Source: an uncultured Lysobacterales bacterium
Lineage (GTDB): Bacteria; Pseudomonadota; Gammaproteobacteria; Xanthomonadales; SZUA-36
Assembly (NCBI GenBank): GCA_937974465.1
Contig: CALJWY010000202.1
Location: forward strand, 1 to 10,789
DNA: 10,789 bases
Direction: 5' to 3'
Under the pieces are notes generated by a model. It saw nothing but the letters and a program-made list of their open reading frames with translations, was not told the DNA's origin and did not search any database. Below are positions 6,813-10,789 of the stretch, in pieces. Every line of letters starts with the position of its first letter. The first letter of the stretch is position 1. The translations under genes were made by a program, and so were the position numbers.

Positions 6813-7766
6813 GTGGCTGATAACTCCTTGATGGTGTTTACCGGCAATGCCAACAAGAAGTTGGCGAATGATATTGCTCGCGAACTTGGTGTGCCCATGG
6901 GCAAGGCCGTTGTGGGTAGGTTCAGTGATGGCGAAGTGGCCGTCGAGATCATGGAGAACATCCGTGGTCAGGATATCTACCTGATTCAGCCCACCTGCGC
7001 ACCCACTGCCGACAACTTCGTCGAACTGCTCGTCATGGTGGATGCCTGTAAGCGCGCATCTGCCGCCCGCGTAACTGCGGTAATTCCTTATTTTGGCTAT
7101 GCCCGCCAGGACCGCCGCCCGCGTTCGGCCCGTGTGCCTATTACTTCCAAGGTTGCCGCCAAGATGATATCTACGGTAGGTACCGACCGCGTTGTGACCA
7201 TTGATTTGCATTCCGACCAGATCCAGGGATTCTTCGATATTCCCGTGGATAACGTTTACGCCTCGCCGCTGACCATGGCGGACATATGGCGTCACATGGG
7301 TAGCGAAGACCTGGTCGTGGTATCCCCGGATGTCGGCGGCGTGGTTCGCGCCCGGGCCATTGCCAAGCGTCTTGATACCGAGCTTGCCATCATCGATAAA
7401 CGCCGCCCCCGTGCCAATGTTTCCAAGGTCATGAATGTCATTGGTGATATCGAGGGTAAGACCTGCGTGATGGTCGACGACATGGTCGACACCGCCGGTA
7501 CCCTGTGTGCCGCGGCCACTGCGCTGAAAGAGCATGGCGCCGTCAAGGTGGTGGCTTACTGTGTCCACCCGGTACTTTCGGGCTCCGCAATTAACAATAT
7601 CAACAATTCCCAACTGGACGAACTGGTGGTAACCGACACCATCCCGCTCAGCCAGGAAGCACTGGCATGTGACCGCATCCGCCAGATCAGCGTCGCCCAG
7701 ATGCTGGCTGAAACCATCCGTCGTATGGCGCAGGGTGAATCTGTCAGTTCCATGTACATGGATTGA
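6813..7766 (+). CDS. prs: Ribose-phosphate pyrophosphokinase (PRPP synthetase)
   Basis: A 317-residue class I PRPP synthetase that transfers pyrophosphate from ATP to ribose 5-phosphate, giving PRPP for purine, pyrimidine, NAD, histidine and tryptophan synthesis. Motifs: VGRFSDGEVAVEI near 34-46, the ATP-binding region with YFGYARQDRRPRSARV near 93-108, DLHSDQIQGFFDIPVDN at 131-147 (metal and ATP site), SPDVGGVVRARA near 171-182, and the PRPP loop VDDMVDTAGTL at 221-231. The length is normal (E. coli 315). GTG 6813 is preferred because AGGTGG (6800-6805) lies seven bases upstream; ATG 6831 would leave only MVFTGN and has no binding site. Only 35 bases separate the start from the foldback element, so its promoter must lie within that element or further upstream. 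rplY, the usual next gene in Pseudomonas, is absent. Confidence 0.96.
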   Translation: MADNSLMVFTGNANKKLANDIARELGVPMGKAVVGRFSDGEVAVEIMENIRGQDIYLIQPTCAPTADNFVELLVMVDACKRASAARVTAVIPYFGYARQDRRPRSARVPITSKVAAKMISTVGTDRVVTIDLHSDQIQGFFDIPVDNVYASPLTMADIWRHMGSEDLVVVSPDVGGVVRARAIAKRLDTELAIIDKRRPRANVSKVMNVIGDIEGKTCVMVDDMVDTAGTLCAAATALKEHGAVKVVAYCVHPVLSGSAINNINNSQLDELVVTDTIPLSQEALACDRIRQISVAQMLAETIRRMAQGESVSSMYMD

Positions 7767-7969
7767 CCCGTCCCCCGATCAAGAATAATTCCCGGCGGTG
7801 TGTGAAAAGCATGCACCACCCCAAAACAATGGATGCCTATTTACCACAAAATGTGTCAATTGCTGTGTCAATTGCTGTTAAATGTCCAACTTAAAAGGGT
7901 TTTATTAAGAAATTGATGTAAAGTAAACTACCGAATAGAGAGTCAGCACTGGCTATAGTGGCCTGTTCG
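7767..7969 (+). promoter_or_regulatory. prs downstream region and probable promoter of the LTD/OmpA gene
   Basis: This gap has no gene. It contains a tandem direct repeat TGTGTCAATTGC at 7852-7863 and 7864-7875, followed by a further TGT, each unit centred on CAATTG. Further on, TTGATG (7913-7918), a 17-base spacer and TAGAGA (7936-7941) form a weak sigma-70-type candidate for the downstream gene. No intrinsic terminator with a T-run is visible after prs. The repeat could be a pair of operator half-turns, since 12 bases is near one helical turn, but no known regulator site was recognised. Confidence 0.35.
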
Positions 7970-10120
7970 ATGTTCTTGCGATTGGGGAAAAGAATTTTGA
8001 GCTCAAAAATATTCAATAGATTGGGGTGTTTTTGCCTTCTGATGTTGTCGCCGGGTTTGATGGCGGCGGAGGAAGAAGAGGATTACATCCATATATCCGA
8101 AGACCTCCGCACCGGCATGGAGTTGCAGGAAGTTTCAGATCGCGCCTACGATAACGCCGAAGAGTATTGGGAATTTGTTCACGGTCATGAGCGGGACGAT
8201 GGTCACGATCACGAAGAACATGGGCTCGACACACCTGAATACCGCAGCCACGACGGCGATGACGAAGAATTATCCGCCGGTGAAGCTGTAGCAGCCATTT
8301 ACACCCACGCCAATGACCTGGTCGACGTCGACCGCCTGGCGCTGGATATCGTTAACGTCACCGAGGCCGTGGTCGATTCCTGGCCAAACTGCGAAGACAC
8401 CTTTGATGCCGTGCGTACCGCGGTAAACCTGGTGCCTTCGCGTGCCGATGAAATTGTCGCTACCATCGCTGTCAAACGTGACTGCAATTGCAGCAATGGC
8501 GGTCTCTGGCTGGACCAGCGCGTCAATGAACGTCTGCGTGTTGAAGCCAGGCATGCTGTTCTGGATGTGCCCGCACAATGCTCCTGTTCACAGGTTGCCA
8601 TGTACGCCGGTATCGCCGGTTTGCCGGAAAACTTTGAGTACAATGATGACCTCAGTGACGAGGAAAAAGCCGTCATCGTCGAACGCATCACCGAGCGGGT
8701 GCAGGTGATCACCGACCGGACCGCGGCCATGCAATCATTTAATGGCTGGGAGTGCGGCTGTACCGATGTCAACATCGCATCCAGCATGCAGGGCATTGCA
8801 AACGATGACTTGCGTGAAGGAACTTTCGATGGCCTGGCGGAGAAATATAAAGACGATGCCGCCGACCGCGGACTGGTGGTCGATTCCTTTGGCGTGGTCG
8901 GTATGTACCCGCAGAGTCACTGGGGTGACAAAGAGCACGTCACCCACAACAATGTGCTGCGACGTAAGACCGAAGTCTTCCGTGGCGATAACCTGATACT
9001 GGATCCGTTCCACCCTGCCGCCGAGTTTACGGCGCACGGCGACCGCAACCATGAGCGCCTGGCCCAGCACGCCCACACCTCCGGCAACATCCCAACCGAC
9101 CTGATTATCTCGGAATACGTTCACGGCTGGAACGAAGAGGCCCTGGAAAGCCCCGAGCATGAGCGTGACCCGGACCACCGCAACCGCGTGCTCGAGTTGT
9201 ACAACGGCAGTGATAAGACCATCGATTTGGGCAAGGACCAGTATTTCCTGGAAATCTATGAAGGCCCGGCTGTCGAGGCGGCCAAGACAACCGTGGTTAC
9301 GCCACCTGCATTGCTGAAGAAAACCATTTCACTGGAATCTGACGTTGTATTCGAGTTTGACAAGGCTGATATCCGTGCCGAAGCAAGCGAAGACCTCCAA
9401 GCGGTGATTGCTGTACTCAACGAGGTCGACTTTTTCAGCGAGATCCTGATCGTCGGCCATACCTGCGATATCGGGTCAGATGATTATAACCTCGTGCTTT
9501 CAGAGCGCAGGGCCGAGTCTGTTAAGGACTTCCTGCAAAGCTCCGGCCTCAAGGATGTGCAGATCCGCACCGAAGGTCATGGCGAAAGAGAACCGCGTTT
9601 GCCAAATACTTCCACCGCCAACCGCAACAGGAACAGAAGGGTGGATTTGACCTTTGTAACCAGGGAAGGCGAGGAGTTTGAAACCACGGTCAGCGAGGCT
9701 GCACCTGGTGAGCCGAAGAAATACGAGTACACCTTCATGTTACCGATACCTCCTACTGTGCATGAGGTGGAGAGTGCGGCAGCAAGCGGCATGGTTGACG
9801 GTGAATACTATGAAGGCGAGATGGACCCAAGACAGGTCATCGGCCTGAATGGCGCCATCGAACCGGGTGAAACCTGGGTTATCGCATTTGACCAGTCCGA
9901 CGATGCGATCAAGGACATCGCCCACGAAGTGACCGGACAGCTGGACTTCCAGCCCAATGAAACACTGGTGGTCAGAAGGCTGGGTGGCGACTTGGCCCTG
10001 CACTGCAGGGTACACAGCTATGCATACGTGCTTAACTATCCGGTGGTTCCTTTTGTCCGCTATCCTAGTCCGGCCCCGGTTCCACCACCAGCTGACGATG
10101 ATGTAGCCAGTCCGAACTAG
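7970..10120 (+). CDS. Exported protein with an OmpA-like domain nested in a lamin-tail domain
   Basis: About 716 residues from ATG 7970; the numbering here counts from the in-frame GTG at 7958. A signal peptide (hydrophobic 23-36, LMAAEEE) points to export. Residues 40-105 are acidic and His-rich (HGHERDDGHDHEEHG). Residues 107-290 look helical and hold three CxC motifs (176/178, 208/210, 266/268). The start of a lamin-tail domain (LTD, PF00932 type) follows at 380-436: DLIISEYVHG, then VLELYNGSDKTIDLG and FLEIY. Next is a complete OmpA-like peptidoglycan-binding domain (PF00691 type) at 458-567: VVFEFDKADIR, GHTCDIGSDDYN, LSERRAESVKDFL, and NRRVDL. The LTD then seems to resume at 626-677: QVIGLNGAIEPGETWVIAF and TGQLDFQPNETLVVRRLGG. 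The tail is Pro- and Asp-rich. A TTG start at 7997, with GGGGA eight bases upstream, is an alternative giving a shorter signal peptide. It is probably periplasmic and anchored to peptidoglycan; the function is unknown. Confidence 0.8.
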   Translation: MFLRLGKRILSSKIFNRLGCFCLLMLSPGLMAAEEEEDYIHISEDLRTGMELQEVSDRAYDNAEEYWEFVHGHERDDGHDHEEHGLDTPEYRSHDGDDEELSAGEAVAAIYTHANDLVDVDRLALDIVNVTEAVVDSWPNCEDTFDAVRTAVNLVPSRADEIVATIAVKRDCNCSNGGLWLDQRVNERLRVEARHAVLDVPAQCSCSQVAMYAGIAGLPENFEYNDDLSDEEKAVIVERITERVQVITDRTAAMQSFNGWECGCTDVNIASSMQGIANDDLREGTFDGLAEKYKDDAADRGLVVDSFGVVGMYPQSHWGDKEHVTHNNVLRRKTEVFRGDNLILDPFHPAAEFTAHGDRNHERLAQHAHTSGNIPTDLIISEYVHGWNEEALESPEHERDPDHRNRVLELYNGSDKTIDLGKDQYFLEIYEGPAVEAAKTTVVTPPALLKKTISLESDVVFEFDKADIRAEASEDLQAVIAVLNEVDFFSEILIVGHTCDIGSDDYNLVLSERRAESVKDFLQSSGLKDVQIRTEGHGEREPRLPNTSTANRNRNRRVDLTFVTREGEEFETTVSEAAPGEPKKYEYTFMLPIPPTVHEVESAAASGMVDGEYYEGEMDPRQVIGLNGAIEPGETWVIAFDQSDDAIKDIAHEVTGQLDFQPNETLVVRRLGGDLALHCRVHSYAYVLNYPVVPFVRYPSPAPVPPPADDDVASPN

Positions 10121-10143
10121 GCTTTATTGCAATCGATATTAAC

Positions 10144-10173
10144 AACAACCCGCATCAATTGCGGGTTGTTTGT
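10144..10173 (+). terminator. Intrinsic terminator after the LTD/OmpA gene
   Basis: A perfect 10-bp stem, AACAACCCGC (10144-10153) with GCGGGTTGTT (10161-10170), encloses a seven-base loop and lies 24 bases after the stop codon. The following sequence is TGT, so the T-tract is short and partly inside the stem. Since the stem arm on the other side is A-rich, it may also stop minus-strand transcripts coming from the remnant gene at 10241-10387. Confidence 0.75.
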
Positions 10174-10240
10174 ATCAGTTGTGACCATTGCGAATACAAC
10201 AACGGATTTATCCTGGTCACCTGCCCGCGAGCCAGGCTGT

Positions 10241-10387
10241 CTACTGCAGATCCTGTAACAGGGGATGCTCGAAAATAACCACCCCGATATATTCCGCGCC
10301 ATACTTGGTTAAGTGTTTGCGGTCCTGGGAGATAAGTTTGTGTTGCGGTGTAAAAACCGGGAAAGGTCGTGACTGTCTTCTTTTCAT
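10241..10387 (-). pseudogene. C-terminal remnant of an SGNH-type hydrolase/acyltransferase
   Basis: The minus strand encodes 48 codons from an ATG at 10387 to a TAG at 10241. Residues 18-48 run LISQDRKHLTKYGAEYIG, then VVIFEHPLLQDLQ. The DxxHL block (DRKHL) followed by a Gly-Ala-Glu motif is typical of the last catalytic block of SGNH hydrolases and of the SGNH domain at the end of membrane acyltransferases that decorate polysaccharides, with Asp and His of the catalytic triad. The rest of such a protein, including the Ser-containing GDS block and membrane helices, is absent: the frame meets a stop about 36 bases upstream of the ATG. I infer a deletion scar. It could still be a very short expressed peptide, but that seems unlikely. 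The family call rests on one short motif. Confidence 0.5.
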
Positions 10388-10538
10388 GTTTTCTTTTCGT
10401 GATTTAAAAATGTTAGATTACATCAGTGGCAGGAGTATGTTCATACAGGGGATACATAGCCAAAAAAGAGTGCTGATTTTAAGTGATAATACAAGTATGC
10501 AGTTCACCATACTAAAAGCACTGTCGGCGGATACATAG

Positions 10539-10789
10539 ATGAGTGCCTATTCACAACCCCAGGGTCATCGAAGCATGGTGTTTGATGACGTGCGTAATAC
10601 CTATTATGCAGAGGCCATTAAAAAAGCGGTCAATGAGCGCAGTACTGTACTGGACCTGGGTGCTGGTCTTGGCCTGCATGGGTTTATTGCTGCAAATGCT
10701 GGTGCCCGAAAAGTATTCATGGTGGAACCAGCCCCAATTCTTGAAGTGACCCGACAGTTGGTTAGCGAAAATAATCTCCATGAACAGGT
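10539..10789 (+). CDS. SAM-dependent methyltransferase, 5' part only (cut by window end)
   Basis: The first 83 codons of a class I methyltransferase; the frame is still open at the window end. It begins MSAYSQPQGHRSMVFDDVRN, then has VLDLGAGLGLHGFIAA at about residues 40-55, the SAM-binding motif I with its glycine-rich loop, followed by ARKVFMVEPAP, where the acidic residue after the second strand (Glu) would bind the ribose hydroxyls. The layout of an H-x-x-M-x-x-D-x-x-R segment before motif I resembles protein arginine methyltransferase-like enzymes, but the part that would decide the substrate lies outside the window. GGCGGA at 10525-10530 is a weak ribosome binding site eight bases before the ATG. 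Confidence 0.8.
   Translation, partial: MSAYSQPQGHRSMVFDDVRNTYYAEAIKKAVNERSTVLDLGAGLGLHGFIAANAGARKVFMVEPAPILEVTRQLVSENNLHEQ

Larger units (their letters stand above)
10121..10538. other. Gene-poor stretch with terminator, gene remnant and leader
   Basis: These 418 bases hold no intact gene I can defend. They contain the terminator at 10144-10173, the C-terminal remnant of an SGNH-type protein on the minus strand (10241-10387), and an AT-rich leader in front of the methyltransferase. The leader has two copies of GATACATAG (10451-10459, 10530-10538) and two AGTATG/CATAC inverted repeats (10434-10446, 10494-10513). An open frame on the plus strand ends immediately before the methyltransferase ATG, but it resembles nothing. 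Confidence 0.5.

Noticed and set aside
6777..7613. 278-codon open frame antisense to prs
   Set aside because: prs is intact with all motifs on the other strand; the antisense translation is a by-product of its codon use.
7790..7825. Possible hairpin GGCGGTG/CACCACC after prs as a terminator
   Set aside because: The stem has a mismatch, the loop is long, and it is followed by CCAAAACAA, not a T-run.
10188..10538. 116-codon plus-strand frame ending right at the methyltransferase ATG
   Set aside because: Cys- and Arg-rich nonsense-like composition in its first half, overlap with the SGNH remnant on the other strand, and no similarity I can see. Its last part could be a leader peptide but nothing supports that.
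1..10789. CRISPR array, phage, toxin-antitoxin or defence system
   Set aside because: No spaced direct repeats of CRISPR size, no integrase, transposase, nuclease or toxin motif seen on either strand.

Overview
The window looks like a chromosomal segment of a gammaproteobacterium with moderate GC. It carries the hemA-prfA pair, divergent from a TPR lipoprotein gene-lolB-ispE-tRNA-Gln-prs block, an order I know from Pseudomonas and related gammaproteobacteria. The encoded proteins are full length and carry the expected motifs. I cannot name a genus; a marine or uncultured lineage is a guess.

Layout. On the minus strand (1-3101): hemA (glutamyl-tRNA reductase) overlaps prfA (release factor 1) by one base in a TAATG stop/start. 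After prfA comes a decayed tandem array of its own 3' end (three 92-bp units, 580-855), then a small lipoprotein of the histidine phosphatase (SixA/phosphoglycerate mutase-like) superfamily. prmC, the usual partner of prfA, is not seen between prfA and the window edge. The 3102-3279 gap is a divergent promoter region. On the plus strand (3280-7766): the TPR lipoprotein gene overlaps lolB by four bases, and ispE follows lolB after five bases. Next are tRNA-Gln(UUG) with an encoded CCA, a ~157-bp foldback (MITE-like) element, and prs.

From 7767 on the conserved order breaks. In Pseudomonas prs is followed by rplY-pth-ychF. Here there is an isolated ~717-residue exported protein in which an OmpA-type peptidoglycan-binding domain appears to sit inside a split lamin-tail domain, after an N-terminal region rich in CxC and histidine motifs. 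A strong hairpin terminator follows, then a 48-codon remnant of an SGNH-type hydrolase/acyltransferase C-terminus on the minus strand, and the 5' end of a SAM-dependent methyltransferase cut by the window edge.

How the genes relate: the core part covers tetrapyrrole synthesis (hemA), translation termination (prfA), outer-membrane lipoprotein insertion (lolB), isoprenoid precursor synthesis (ispE), glutamine tRNA, and PRPP synthesis (prs). The unusual material is the prfA-tail array, the foldback element and the LTD/OmpA protein. No defence system, CRISPR array, phage or complete insertion sequence was recognised.
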